Positions 46,571-55,747 are shown, counted from the stretch's first letter. The stretch is 64,000 nt of DNA from CAVQOB01 sp963714325 (GCA_963714325.1 CAVQOB010000020.1:35622-99621); one strand, 5' to 3'. Notes: generated by a model from the letters alone, not told the origin. Numbers and translations: made by a program.

Positions 46571-47357
46571 TAGCAATAGCAGCGGAGAACTGTGCGTAAA
46601 GCCGCTTCAGATCTTCAGGGCGTGATAAGCGGTGTTCGCCATCCGGCACCGCTTCGACGCGCACCCAATCGCCATGAAGATCGGCCACTAGATCGAGCGT
46701 GTGTTCCCATGGTACGTCCGGGTCGAGCAATCCGTGCAGGATGAAGACGGGGCGCCCCGGATTAAAGCCGGAATCGCCGATCAGATGGCGGCGGCCATCC
46801 TCGATCAAGCCCCGTGTGATCAAGTAGGGCGCGCCATACTCTGACGGCCACGCATAAATGCCCTGGTCTATGATTGCCTGCTTTGCGCTGTTGGCGAATC
46901 GCTGCCACATCAGTCGTTCGGTCATGTCCCAGGCGGGTGCGATAAGGACGAGCGCCTTGATCCGGCAGGCATGTTCGGGCGTTGTCTGCATCATGGCGCG
47001 AAGCAGCAAAAGAGCAATATAGCCACCCATACTCGAGCCGACGATCACTTGTGGGCCGGTCGTGACACCTTCAAAGACGCTGCGTGCTTCCTCCAGCCAA
47101 CGCGATATCGTCCCGCTCTCGAAGGCACCCTCGGACTGGCCGTGGCCGGAATAATCAAAGCGGGTTGCGGCAAGGCCATGGTCGCGGGCCCAGGCCGCCA
47201 TTGCCGTCGCCTTGGTACTGATCATGTCGGATTTGAGCCCAGATAGCCAGAAAAGGCCAAGTGAGTCAGGCGTGCGGCCCGGCTCCGCCACGAAAGCTAT
47301 GCGCCGCGTGTGTTCGCCGGCGCCGACGACAAGGAATTGCGGATGCTGGTCGGTCAT
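46563..47357 (-). CDS. Alpha/beta hydrolase
   Basis: A 264-residue serine hydrolase. The start at 47357 gives MTDQHPQFLVVGAGEHTRRIAF; the frame extends far upstream, antisense to the glycosyltransferase, without family resemblance. The nucleophile elbow is VGSSMGGYIA (Ser near residue 103), the acid is Asp in HGLLDPDVPWEH and the base is His in PDGEHRLSR. It resembles BEM46/MhpC-type esterases and palmitoyl-thioesterase-like proteins; the substrate is unknown. It overlaps the TadG-like gene tail-to-tail by eight bases and starts three bases from the divergent glycosyltransferase. Confidence 0.85.
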   Translation of the reverse strand: MTDQHPQFLVVGAGEHTRRIAFVAEPGRTPDSLGLFWLSGLKSDMISTKATAMAAWARDHGLAATRFDYSGHGQSEGAFESGTISRWLEEARSVFEGVTTGPQVIVGSSMGGYIALLLLRAMMQTTPEHACRIKALVLIAPAWDMTERLMWQRFANSAKQAIIDQGIYAWPSEYGAPYLITRGLIEDGRRHLIGDSGFNPGRPVFILHGLLDPDVPWEHTLDLVADLHGDWVRVEAVPDGEHRLSRPEDLKRLYAQFSAAIAIT

Positions 47358-47360
47358 TCT

Positions 47361-48614
47361 ATGAAGCTCGCCACACCAGAGGGCAGGGAATTGTCTCAAA
47401 GCAGCCCGACTATACTCCAAGTAATCCCGCAACTCGATACCGGTGGCGCCGAGCGCACCGTGGTTGAAGTCGCTGATGCGATTGTTCGCGCCGGTGGGCG
47501 TGCCCTGGTCATTTGTCAATTGGGCAGGATGATCGCGGAAGCACGCGAAGTCGGTGCTGAGATTATTGCATTTCCAGCAAAAACCAAAAATCCGGCGCGC
47601 ATCCTGTGGAACGCGCGGACAATTGCCGCGCTCGTCGAGCGCGAACACGTCGACATTATTCACGCGCGCAGCCGCGCACCAGCCTGGAGCGCCTATCTCG
47701 CCGCACGACAGACGGGTGTCGCATTTGTGACGACCTATCATGGCGCCTACTCTGAAATTGGGCGGATCAAAAAACTGTATAACGGCGTGATGGCGCGCAG
47801 CGATGTAGTGATTGCGAATTCGAATTACACCGCCGGCCTCATCCGCCAGCGCTACGGGACCCCCGAGGCGCGCATTCGTGTCATCTATCGTGGCATAGAC
47901 GCCATGCGGTTTGATGCGACGCGCATCGAGCCCGAGCGCATTGCAAAATTGCGAACGAGTTGGGGGGTGCCACCGCAGGCGCGCGTCATTCTGCAGGTTG
48001 CTCGATTGACGTCTTGGAAAGGTCAGGTGGTCTTAGTGGACGCACTTGGAGCGCTGTTTGGGCGAGCAGATCCCTTGCACGAACTCAAGGATATCCATGT
48101 CGTGTTGGCGGGGGACGCACAGGGACGCGACGGGTATGTTGCTAGCCTCCGGCAGCAGATATCTGCAGCCGGCCTTGGCGAACGTGTTCACTTGGTCGGT
48201 CATGTTGACGACGTTCCCGCCGCCTATCTCGCGGCTCACGTCACTGTCGTGGCGTCGACGGAGCCTGAAGCATTCGGCCGGGCGGCGGTGGAAGCCCAGG
48301 CGATGGGTTGCCCTGTTATCGCAACCCGGATCGGGGCGCCGCCGGAGACGGTCAAAGCGGAGCCGGTCGTTGGCAGTGCCGATCGAACGGGCTGGTTGGT
48401 TGCGCCAAATGATCCACAGGAGCTTGCCGCGGCTTTGCTTGAGGCATTCGGCCTCAACGCGGTCGAACGGGCGGATCTTGGCGCGCGTGCTCGGCGACAT
48501 GTCCATGCATCGTTCTCGCTGGATAGCCTCAAGCATCAAACACTCACCGTCTACGACGAGCTGATCGGCAGTCGGCTTGCCCAAAATTTTGCCAGGCAAG
48601 TGAGCAGGGGTTAA
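47361..48614 (+). CDS. Glycosyltransferase family 4 protein
   Basis: A 417-residue GT-B enzyme, probably for surface polysaccharide or LPS. The N-terminal domain has VIPQLDTGGAERTVVEVA (glycine loop for the acceptor side) and the C-terminal domain has VARLTSWKGQVVLVDALG and the EPEAFGRAAVEAQAMG E-x7-E motif that binds the sugar nucleotide. ATG 47361 gives a normal length, but is only three bases from the divergent hydrolase start, so promoters must overlap coding sequence; TTG near 47391 is an alternative. It is the first gene before infC on this strand. Confidence 0.9.
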   Translation: MKLATPEGRELSQSSPTILQVIPQLDTGGAERTVVEVADAIVRAGGRALVICQLGRMIAEAREVGAEIIAFPAKTKNPARILWNARTIAALVEREHVDIIHARSRAPAWSAYLAARQTGVAFVTTYHGAYSEIGRIKKLYNGVMARSDVVIANSNYTAGLIRQRYGTPEARIRVIYRGIDAMRFDATRIEPERIAKLRTSWGVPPQARVILQVARLTSWKGQVVLVDALGALFGRADPLHELKDIHVVLAGDAQGRDGYVASLRQQISAAGLGERVHLVGHVDDVPAAYLAAHVTVVASTEPEAFGRAAVEAQAMGCPVIATRIGAPPETVKAEPVVGSADRTGWLVAPNDPQELAAALLEAFGLNAVERADLGARARRHVHASFSLDSLKHQTLTVYDELIGSRLAQNFARQVSRG

Positions 48615-48736
48615 TTGAGTTACTTGCAGCGACAATCTTGCCATCGTGTGTTATGTTGCCAGTTCTCTTTTGGGGGATTCCGGTCCATAACGGGCTCGGG
48701 ATTACCCCATGGAGCAACAGCCGAAGGAGGCCGAAC

Positions 48737-49276
48737 ATACGTCGTCCAATGAAAGCCGCGCCCGAGCGCGAGCCAACCGGTCCGCGGATTAACGAACATA
48801 TTCGCGTACGGGAAGTCCGTCTGATCGACGAAACAGGTCAGAATGTTGGGGTTGTCCCAACGATTGAGGCGCGTCAACGCGCTGTCGACGCAGGATTGGA
48901 TTTGGTGGAAGTGTCACCAGACGCGGCGCCGCCTGTTTGCAAAATTCTGGATTTTGGCAAGTATAAATACCAGGAACAGAAGAAGGCCGCTGAGGCGCGC
49001 AAAAACCAAAAAGTGGTTGAAATCAAAGAGATCAAGATGCGACCGGGCATCGATGATCACGATTATGATGTCAAGATGCGGGCTATTCGAGGCTTCTTCG
49101 AAGAAGGCGACAAGGTCAAAATCACACTGCGATTTCGCGGCCGTGAGATGGCGCATACCGATCTAGGTATGGATGTGCTGAAGCGCGTCAAGGCCGACAT
49201 CGAGGCGATCGCAAAGGTAGAATCCGAGCCGCGCTTTGAAGGCCGGCAGATGGTTATGATGCTTGCTCCCAAGTAG
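48737..49276 (+). CDS. infC: Translation initiation factor IF-3, probable ATA start
   Basis: A 179-residue factor that binds the 30S subunit and proofreads start codons. N-domain: GPRINEHIRVREVRLIDETGQNVGVV; C-domain: VVEIKEIKMRPGIDDHDYDVKMR and GDKVKITLRFRGREM. The only good ribosome site, AAGGAGG, lies six bases before an ATA at 48737, giving IRRPMKAAPEREPTGPRIN as encoded (Met in practice). ATG 48749 is 18 bases from it, too far, and the upstream frame to 48638 is unrelated. IF-3 genes classically use AUU-class starts that IF-3 itself rejects, giving autoregulation. Confidence 0.9.
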   Translation: MRRPMKAAPEREPTGPRINEHIRVREVRLIDETGQNVGVVPTIEARQRAVDAGLDLVEVSPDAAPPVCKILDFGKYKYQEQKKAAEARKNQKVVEIKEIKMRPGIDDHDYDVKMRAIRGFFEEGDKVKITLRFRGREMAHTDLGMDVLKRVKADIEAIAKVESEPRFEGRQMVMMLAPK

Positions 49277-49397
49277 TGTCGTCTGTCATGCAGCGGCCGC
49301 CGTGGCGTTTGCTGCGCTCCTGCAAGCCGGGTTGCGGCTACACGATCGCATCCAATCTGGATTGCGACCACTTGACGTGACACCCAGCTGACGTCAC

Positions 49398-49426
49398 TTG
49401 CCATAGTCTCACCAAACGATTATAGA
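49398..49426 (+). promoter_or_regulatory. Putative sigma-70-type promoter for rpmI-rplT
   Basis: TTGCCA at 49398 and TATAGA at 49421 are separated by exactly 17 bases, and lie about 190 bases before the rpmI start, in the non-coding gap after infC. This is the best promoter match that I noticed in the window. Confidence 0.6.
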
Positions 49427-49435
49427 ACGGCCTCC

Positions 49436-49467
49436 GAGCCGCCCGGCAGGGCATGCCGTGGCGGCTC
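49436..49467 (+). promoter_or_regulatory. Strong hairpin in the rpmI-rplT mRNA leader
   Basis: GAGCCGCC-CGGCA (49436-49448) pairs with TGCCG-T-GGCGGCTC (49454-49467): 13 pairs with one bulged T and a GGGCA loop. It begins about three bases after the expected transcription start and has no T run, so it is not a terminator. Ribosomal protein L20 represses its own operon by binding its leader in several bacteria; this hairpin may serve that role (inference). Confidence 0.45.
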
Positions 49468-49618
49468 GCAATGCTATGGTCACGAAGCTGTCGGACAGGT
49501 CGCCGTTCGCTTGTGCCCTATTTTCTAGCCAGCCCACGGCTTGCTCGCGCCACCCGGGATTTTCGATCCTGGCAGCCCGCGCTGGCTGGCGGCTGGCATC
49601 GAACGTGAGGAGAGCAAA

Positions 49619-49819
49619 ATGCCCAAACTGAAGACCAAAAGCGGCGCTAAAAAGCGCTTCAAGATGACTGGAACGGGCAAAGTCAGGGCAGCTGCGCAAG
49701 GCAAGCGGCATGGCATGATCAAGCGGCACGCGAAGTTCATCCGCACCGCGCGGGGCACCATGGTGCTGAACGACAGTGACGCCAAGATCGTCAAGAAATA
49801 CATGCCCTACGCGCGCTGA
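49619..49819 (+). CDS. rpmI: 50S ribosomal protein L35
   Basis: A 66-residue basic protein of the large subunit. It begins MPKLKTKSGAKKRFKMTGTG and ends KKYMPYAR, as the family does. ATG 49619 follows GAGGAGA. The longer frame to 49541 has no family resemblance. rplT follows after 57 bases. Confidence 0.97.
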   Translation: MPKLKTKSGAKKRFKMTGTGKVRAAAQGKRHGMIKRHAKFIRTARGTMVLNDSDAKIVKKYMPYAR

Positions 49820-49876
49820 TAATCCTATCAGCGACTGACCCCATCAAGTTCATTTTTGAAGTAACGGAGCCGACCC

Positions 49877-50242
49877 ATGGCACGCGTCAAACGCGGTGTA
49901 ACCGCCCACGCCAAGCACAGAAAAGTCTTGAAGGCTGCGAAGGGCTACTATGGCCGTCGCAAGAATACCATCCGCATCGCCAAGCAGGCCGTCGAAAAGG
50001 CATTGCAGTACGGCTACCGTGATCGCAAGCGCAAGAAGCGCACGTTCCGCGCACTTTGGATCCAGCGCATCAACGCCGCCGCGCGCGAGCACGGCTTGAC
50101 CTATGGCAAGTTTATCCATGGCCTGGATAAGGCTGGGATCGAAATTGACCGCAAAGTCCTTGCTGACATTGCGATGAAGGACGCGCCGGCGTTCAAGGCA
50201 TTGGTCGAACAAGCATCGGCTGCGGTCGGCAAAGCCGCTTAA
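49877..50242 (+). CDS. rplT: 50S ribosomal protein L20
   Basis: A 121-residue early assembly protein that binds 23S rRNA and represses its own operon in E. coli and others. Signatures are MARVKRGVTAHAKHRKVLKAA, KGYYGRRKNTIRIA and the C-terminal GLTYGKFIHGLDKAGIEIDRKVLADIA. Complete, normal length, ATG preceded by AACGGAG. Confidence 0.98.
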   Translation: MARVKRGVTAHAKHRKVLKAAKGYYGRRKNTIRIAKQAVEKALQYGYRDRKRKKRTFRALWIQRINAAAREHGLTYGKFIHGLDKAGIEIDRKVLADIAMKDAPAFKALVEQASAAVGKAA

Positions 50243-50256
50243 GTTCGCTTTTGCCT

Positions 50257-50289
50257 GCAGCCCTGGCTGAAGCCATCGACCAGGGCTGC
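50257..50289 (+). terminator. Hairpin after rplT, possible terminator or attenuator
   Basis: A perfect 10-base inverted repeat (GCAGCCCTGG at 50257-50266, complement at 50280-50289) with a 13-base loop, 14 bases after the rplT stop and 150 bases before pheS. No T run follows, so it may be a processing or attenuation structure rather than a full terminator. Confidence 0.45.
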
Positions 50290-50441
50290 CTACGCGCTGC
50301 AGCGCGCCATTGTTGAGCACGGAGTGAGCGCGTTCAGGCCCAATTGGCCTGTGCGCCCTGATGAGCGTGGTGACGGTTCATCCCTTTAGTCAACAATGGC
50401 AGCGGTGGAGATCATACGACGACGCCTCGGGGCACGCTGCC

Positions 50442-51522
50442 ATGACCATCGATCTTGCCAGACTTGAAGCCGACGTATTGCGAGAAATCACCGGGGCTGA
50501 CGACGTGCCGGCAATCGAAGCCGTGCGCGTCGCCGCACTCGGCAAAAAGGGATCGATCTCCGAACTGATGAGCCAGCTCGGTAAAATGCCGGCCGAGGAG
50601 CGCAAGAGCTTCGGAGCATCAGTCAATGCCTTGAAGGCCAAAGTCAGCGATGCACTGGAAGGCGCGCAAAATCGTGCTCGAAGCTGCAGCGTTGAGCACG
50701 CGGTTGGCGGGCGAGCGCTCCGACATCACCTTGCCCGTGCGTTTGGGTTCGATGATCGACGGACGCATTCATCCCGTCAGCCAGGTCTTCGATGAAATCG
50801 CCGAGATTTTCGCCGACATGGGGTTCGCCGTCGCCGAAGGCCCCGATATCGAGAGCGACGACCTCAACTTCACCAAGCTCAATATTCCGCCCGAACATCC
50901 GGCACGGCAGATGCACGATACATTCTACCTGAAGTCGCCGGATCGCCAGGCGAAGGGCGAAGCGCCACTGGTCTTGCGAACACACACATCGCCGGTGCAG
51001 ATCCGAACGATGATGTCACAGAAGCCGCCGATCCGCATTATCGCACCGGGTCGCGTCTATCGCATGGACAGCGACGCCACACATACGCCGATGTTCCATC
51101 AGATCGAAGGCCTTGTCATCGACGAAACGACGCACTTCGGGCACATGAAGTGGTGCCTGGAAGAATTCTGCAAGGCTTTCTTCGAAGTCGATCAGGTCAA
51201 AATGCGGTTTCGCGCGTCGCATTTCCCCTTCACCGAGCCGTCGGCCGAGGTCGATATCGGCGCCGAGGCGATCGGCAAACCCGGCCAATGGCTGGAGATC
51301 CTTGGCTGCGGCATGGTCCATCCCAAGGTCATCGCCAACTGTGGCCTCGATCCGGAGAAATACCAGGGCTGGGCGTTCGGCATGGGGCTCGATCGCATCA
51401 CCATGCTCAAGTACGGCATTCCGGATTTACGCGACATGTTCAACGCCGATCTGCGCTGGCTGCGCCACTACGGTTTCGCGGCGTTTGATGTGCCGACGTT
51501 GGCCGGTGGAATGTCGTCATGA
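50442..51522 (+). CDS. pheS: Phenylalanyl-tRNA synthetase alpha subunit (frameshifted near 50661)
   Basis: Charges tRNA-Phe together with PheT; essential. The first 73 codons (MTIDLARLEADVLREITG to KVSDALE) form the coiled-coil N-domain. The next family residues, ARKIVLEAAALSTRLAGE, are in the +1 frame. Dropping one G of the GG at 50661-50662 gives a single 359-residue protein, the normal length. The rest has class II motif 2 (RIIAPGRVYRMDSDATHTPMFHQIEG) and motif 3 (GWAFGMGLDRITMLKYGI). The first frame can begin upstream at 50361, but MTIDLARL is the family start. Overlaps pheT by four bases. Confidence 0.95.
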
Positions 51523-53949
51523 AATTCACCCTCGCTTGGCTGAAGGACCACTTGGAGACGACGGCCTCGATCGACGAGATCAGCAAAACGCTGACGCGGA
51601 TCGGCCTGGAGGTCGAAAGCATCGACGATCCCGCGGCGAAACTCGGCGCGTTCCGCATTGCGCGCGTGCTCGCGGCCAAACAACATCCCAATGCCGATAA
51701 GCTGCAAGTTCTGCAGGTCGAGATTGAAAAGGGTCAGCCGTCGGTCGAAGTGGTTTGTGGTGCTCCGAATGCGAGGGTTGGCCTCATTGGTGTGTTTGCG
51801 CCGCTCGGCGCGTATATCCCCGGCACCAACATCACGTTGGAAAAGAAACCGGTGCGGGGCGTTATCTCGAACGGCATGATGCTGTCCGAACGCGAGATGC
51901 AGCTTTCCGAAGATCACGCTGGTATCGTTGATCTCGACGTGAAACTCGCTGACAAAGTCGGCGAGCGTTACGTCGACGTCCTCGGCATCAGCGATCCCGT
52001 CATCGAGATCAAGCTGACGCCGAACCGGCCGGATTGCACGGGCGTGCGCGGCATTGCGCGCGATCTCGCAGCCGCCGGCATTGGCACGCTGAAGCCCGAG
52101 CGCAGAGTTGAGGGCGTTGAAGGCAACGATGCCTGCACGATCGAGATCAAACTGGAGTTGCCGGCGGATGCCGCCAGTGCCTGCTCCTGTTTTGCGGGGC
52201 GGATGATCAAAGGCATCAAGAATGGGCCATCGCCGTCTTGGCTGCAGAAGCGATTGATGGCGGTCGGACAGCGACCGATCAATGCCGTCGTCGATGTCAC
52301 CAACTATATTTCGATCGATCGTGGGCGGCCGCTGCACGTCTATGACGCTGACAAGTTGAAAGGGGCCATTCGTGCGCGCCTCGGCAAGACCGGCGAAGCG
52401 TTCCTAGGACTCAACGGGAATTCCTACACAGTCGACGAGACGATGTGTGTCATCGCCGATGATCGCGCCGTGCTGGGCTTCGGCGGCATACTCGGCGGCG
52501 ACGATACCGGCTCGACTGAGGCAACAACCAACATCCTGATCGAGTGCGCGTATTTCGATCCGCTGCGCACGGCCCAGACCGGCCGCAAGGCAAATCTGCA
52601 AACGGACGCACGCTACCGGTTCGAGCGTGGCGTCGATCCGGCCTTCATTGAGCCGGGACTGGATCTGGCGACCGCCATGATGCTGGAAGTCGCCGGCGGC
52701 ACGCCGACAAAAAAGAGAGTTGCCGGAACGCCGCCGATCCAGCCGATCAGCATCGATTTCGGTTTCGGGCGCGTCGAAAAGTTGATGGGATTAAAGCTAC
52801 CTGACGCGCAAATTCGCCAGGGGCTTGAAGCGCTAGGTTTCAGCATTGAGGGTGCAGGCCCTAACTTTAAAGTCCGCGTCCCCAGTTGGCGGCCGGATGT
52901 GATAGGCCCGGCCGATCTCGTCGAAGAGGTGGCAAGACTTGCTGGAACTCGAGACGTTCCCATCGGCGCCGATGCCACGGGGCAAGGCTGTCGCGCGCGC
53001 GACGTTGACCGAGGCGCAGCGCCGCGTGCGTCGGGCCCGCCGGTTGCTGGCCAGCCGTGGCATGGTCGAGGCGATAACCTGGTCATTCATCCGAGCCGGC
53101 GAAGCCGAGCACTTCGGCGGTGGCGCTGCTTCTTTGCAACTTGCGAATCCGATTTCGTCGGACATGACGACCATGCGGCCGAGCCTGTTGCCGGGGCTGC
53201 TGGCCGCCGTCGCCCGCAATCGCAATCGGGGTTTTGAGGATGTTGCGCTGTTCGAGATCGGACAAGGGTACCGCGGCGATACGGCGAAGGATCAGTTCAT
53301 TGCAGCAAGCGGCGTCAGGGCTGGCACAGCGCAGCTTGGCGGCCACGGCCGCCACTGGCGGGACGCGACTAAGGCCAGCGACCTCTATGACGTAAAGGCC
53401 GACGTCGCAGCGCTGCTGGCCTCGCTCGGCCTGGACATTGCCAAAGCGCAGATCACCCGAGACGCGCCGTCATGGTTTCATCCCGGCCGTTCAGGCGTTA
53501 TCCGGCTCGGCCCGAAGCTGGTGCTCGCGCATTTCGGAGAGCTGCATCCGGCGACGGCCAAGATTTTGGATGTCACCGGAGCCATCACGGCGTTTGAGGT
53601 TTTCGTTTCGGATTTCCCAGGTGAAAAGCGGCGGTCGCGCGCCAAACCGAAATTGGACCTACAGAATCTACTGCCGGTTCGGCGCGATTTCGCGTTCGTG
53701 GTTGATGCCACGACGTCGGCGAGCGATGTTATCAAAGCAGCACTAGGCGCCGACAAGGCCCTAGTATCTGCTGTCGAAGTTTTCGATGTCTATGCTGATA
53801 AAATGATCGGTGCAGAAAAAAAATCGTTGGCGATCCAAGTGACACTACAGCCACCGGAAAAGACGCTGACCGAACAAGAAATCGACACGGTCGCGGCGAA
53901 GATCATCGCCGAGGTCAAGCGCACGACGGGTGGCGAAATCCGCAGCTGA
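51519..53949 (+). CDS. pheT: Phenylalanyl-tRNA synthetase beta subunit (frameshifted near 52946)
   Basis: Partner of PheS, holding the editing site and tRNA-binding domains; essential. Domains in order: EMAP/tRNA-bind (about 40-150, VLAAKQHPNADKLQVLQVEI), B3/4 editing (about 215-385), B5, a catalytic-like core, and the C-terminal FDX-ACB domain (RRDFAFVVD to RTTGGEI). The frame breaks at DLVEEVARLAG: the next residues LETFPSAPMPRGKAVARA lie in the +1 frame. Dropping one A of the AA at 52946-52947 restores an 809-residue protein of normal length. Confidence 0.95.
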
Positions 53950-54163
53950 GTACCGCAAACTCATGGGCGCGACAACAAAGCAGCTGAGTGTGCGTCGATA
54001 TCCGAAAGTCTCAATGTGTTCAAAAGCTTGGGTAAAATTGACACGATGCAAATGCAATTCCTGTTCATGCTCGGTTGCAAGAGTGGTCTTTATCCTCTGC
54101 CTCCGATACGCTAAGGGCCTCAATTGAAGCCCGAGGCTTCTGTTCACGTAAGGGAGTTTGTCC
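53950..54163. other. Intergenic, no gene seen
   Basis: 214 bases between pheT and the secreted repeat protein. The promoter of the latter should lie here; TTGACACGATGC near 54037 includes a good TTGACA box, but I do not see a clear -10 box at the right distance. Confidence 0.4.
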
Positions 54164-55483
54164 ATGTTTCGGAGGCTATTTGCGGCCGGTTTCGCCTTTT
54201 TGGCAGCCGGTCTCGCGTCATCGGCTGATGCTCAGTACGCTGGCGTCAACCGCGATGATCGTTGGGTTTTGATTGGCACGCGTGAAGTGGATTTCGGTCG
54301 GGATGTCGACGTAGTCGATGTCACGAACGCGCAAGGTCGCTTCAAGGCACTCAGGATCGTTAATAAGCGCAGCGACATTGTGATCAACAATGTCGAGATT
54401 CGCTATGGCAACGGCCAAGTGCACAACGAAAGCCGCTCCATCGATCTGAAGGAAGGCGAGCGCACTCGTCCGATAGATCTGCGCGGCGAGGAGCGTTTCC
54501 TCGACTCTGTCACGATGTCGTATCGCACGCGCCCTGGCTATGGCCAGAAAGGCATCGTCGAACTCTATGCGCTTCAGGCACCGGGTGCTGCATCCTACGC
54601 GCGCCCCGGATCAGGTTCGGCGCCACCGGTGGCACGCCCTGCGACGCCACCGCCCTACACTGGGCCAGGACCGGCTCCGGCCGTGACTGCAACGCCTTCA
54701 ACGGTGACCGGGCCGATCTCTGCAACCACGACCACGCCGGCTCCTGCGGCCTTGCGCCCAGGGCAACAGACCGAAAGCGGAGACGTGCTGTTCGGAACGC
54801 AAACTGTGGGTTTTGGCGTTGATCGCGACATCATTCGCGTCGGCGCAGAAATCGGCAAGTTCGATCGCATCCGCTTGCGGGTGCTCGATAATGACATCTT
54901 CATCAACAGCATGAAGGTTGTCTACGCCAACGGCGAAGCTGAAGAAGTCGCCTACAACGCCGACGTCCGCAAGGATACGCGTACGCGCTGGATCCAGCTG
55001 AAGGGTGACCGGTTCATCAAGGAAATCCAACTCACCTACCGGTCGCGTCCAAGCTTCAAGGGCCAAGCCTACATCGAAGTTTACGGCCAGTACGCAGAAG
55101 GCTGGCTTGGACCGCAGGGTGAAGGCAAGAAGTACAATGCAGGTTGGGTGATGCTTGGCGCGCAGACAGCAGGCTTCACCATCGACCGCAATGACGTGAT
55201 CAACGTCAGCCGCAACGAAGGTGGGTTCCGCAAGGTTCGCGTTCAGGTGCGCGATCAGGCGATCACCATGTTCGAGCTGCGTGTTGTCTACGGCAACGGC
55301 GAAGTTGACGTCATCCCGTTCAATCGCCAGCGCATCGATGCGGGTGCTCGTTCGGCGGAGATTGATCTCAAGGGTGGCTCGCGCATCGTCTCGGAGATCC
55401 GGCCGACCTATCGGACGCGCATCTTTCAGCAAGGCGGCGTTGCCAAGGGCCGTGCCGTCGTCGAGTTCTGGGGCGTCCACTAA
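54164..55483 (+). CDS. Secreted protein with three tandem repeats of a beta-rich domain, function unknown
   Basis: A 439-residue protein starting at ATG 54164 after AAGGGAG. The signal peptide is cleaved near SADAQ (about 23). Three related domains follow: about 33-130, 203-305 and 325-437. Each begins with G-x-x-V/A-x-F-x-x-D-x-D/N and shares FRK/R-hydrophobic strands, a VVYGNGE-type turn, an R-hydrophobic-I-DLKG strand and a YRTR strand, ending with VEFWG-like residues. A Pro/Thr/Ala linker of about 70 residues lies between the first two. I do not know a named function. A terminator follows, so it is a single-gene unit. Confidence 0.75.
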   Translation: MFRRLFAAGFAFLAAGLASSADAQYAGVNRDDRWVLIGTREVDFGRDVDVVDVTNAQGRFKALRIVNKRSDIVINNVEIRYGNGQVHNESRSIDLKEGERTRPIDLRGEERFLDSVTMSYRTRPGYGQKGIVELYALQAPGAASYARPGSGSAPPVARPATPPPYTGPGPAPAVTATPSTVTGPISATTTTPAPAALRPGQQTESGDVLFGTQTVGFGVDRDIIRVGAEIGKFDRIRLRVLDNDIFINSMKVVYANGEAEEVAYNADVRKDTRTRWIQLKGDRFIKEIQLTYRSRPSFKGQAYIEVYGQYAEGWLGPQGEGKKYNAGWVMLGAQTAGFTIDRNDVINVSRNEGGFRKVRVQVRDQAITMFELRVVYGNGEVDVIPFNRQRIDAGARSAEIDLKGGSRIVSEIRPTYRTRIFQQGGVAKGRAVVEFWGVH

Positions 55484-55537
55484 GCCTCTGACCGACGGTC
55501 TGCGCTGAGCGTGGATCAACGACATTTGAACTTTGGA

Positions 55538-55566
55538 AAAGGGCGCCCACAAGGCGCCCTTTCTAG
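55538..55566 (+). terminator. Rho-independent terminator
   Basis: A perfect 10-base stem, AAAGGGCGCC at 55538-55547 with its complement at 55553-55562, and a CACAA loop, followed by CTAGTTCT. It lies 54 bases after the stop of the repeat protein. Confidence 0.9.
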
Positions 55567-55670
55567 TTCTAATATTGGCCTGCCGACGCTTCGACCCATA
55601 TCGACCGACTGCGGGCCGGTATGCTCTTTTTCTGGCGCGTCGTGCGTATGCACGCCTCCGGCATGCCGCC

Positions 55671-55747
55671 GCCCCACCAATCCCGCGCGCGGATACCTGC
55701 CGGTCGAGATCGGGCAACCCGGGTCGATCGTTGCGTTGGCCGGTATC
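55671..55747 (+). repeat. Direct repeat, copy A
   Basis: A 77-base unit running from GCCCCACCAATCCCGCGCGC through CCGGTCGAGATCGGG to GGCCGGTATC. It matches copy B at 56160-56239 at roughly four bases in five over the whole length. A TTTTCTGGCGCG stretch also stands upstream of both copies. Confidence 0.7.

Larger units (their letters stand above)
49277..49618. other. Non-coding gap between infC and rpmI
   Basis: 342 bases with no gene. It holds the promoter at 49398 and hairpin at 49436. The remaining leader to the rpmI start contains a further GC-rich stretch (near 49575-49605, with CTGGCTGGCGGCTGGC) but no clear second stem. Confidence 0.5.

Noticed and set aside
50650..50670. Programmed +1 frameshifting in pheS, and likewise in pheT, regB and yejE
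   Set aside because: None of the sites has a recognised slippery codon pair or adjacent stop as in prfB, and four unrelated genes would each need one. Sequence error is simpler.
51468..52337. 289-codon frame antisense to pheT
   Set aside because: A shadow; composition follows the complementary codons and nothing matches a protein family.
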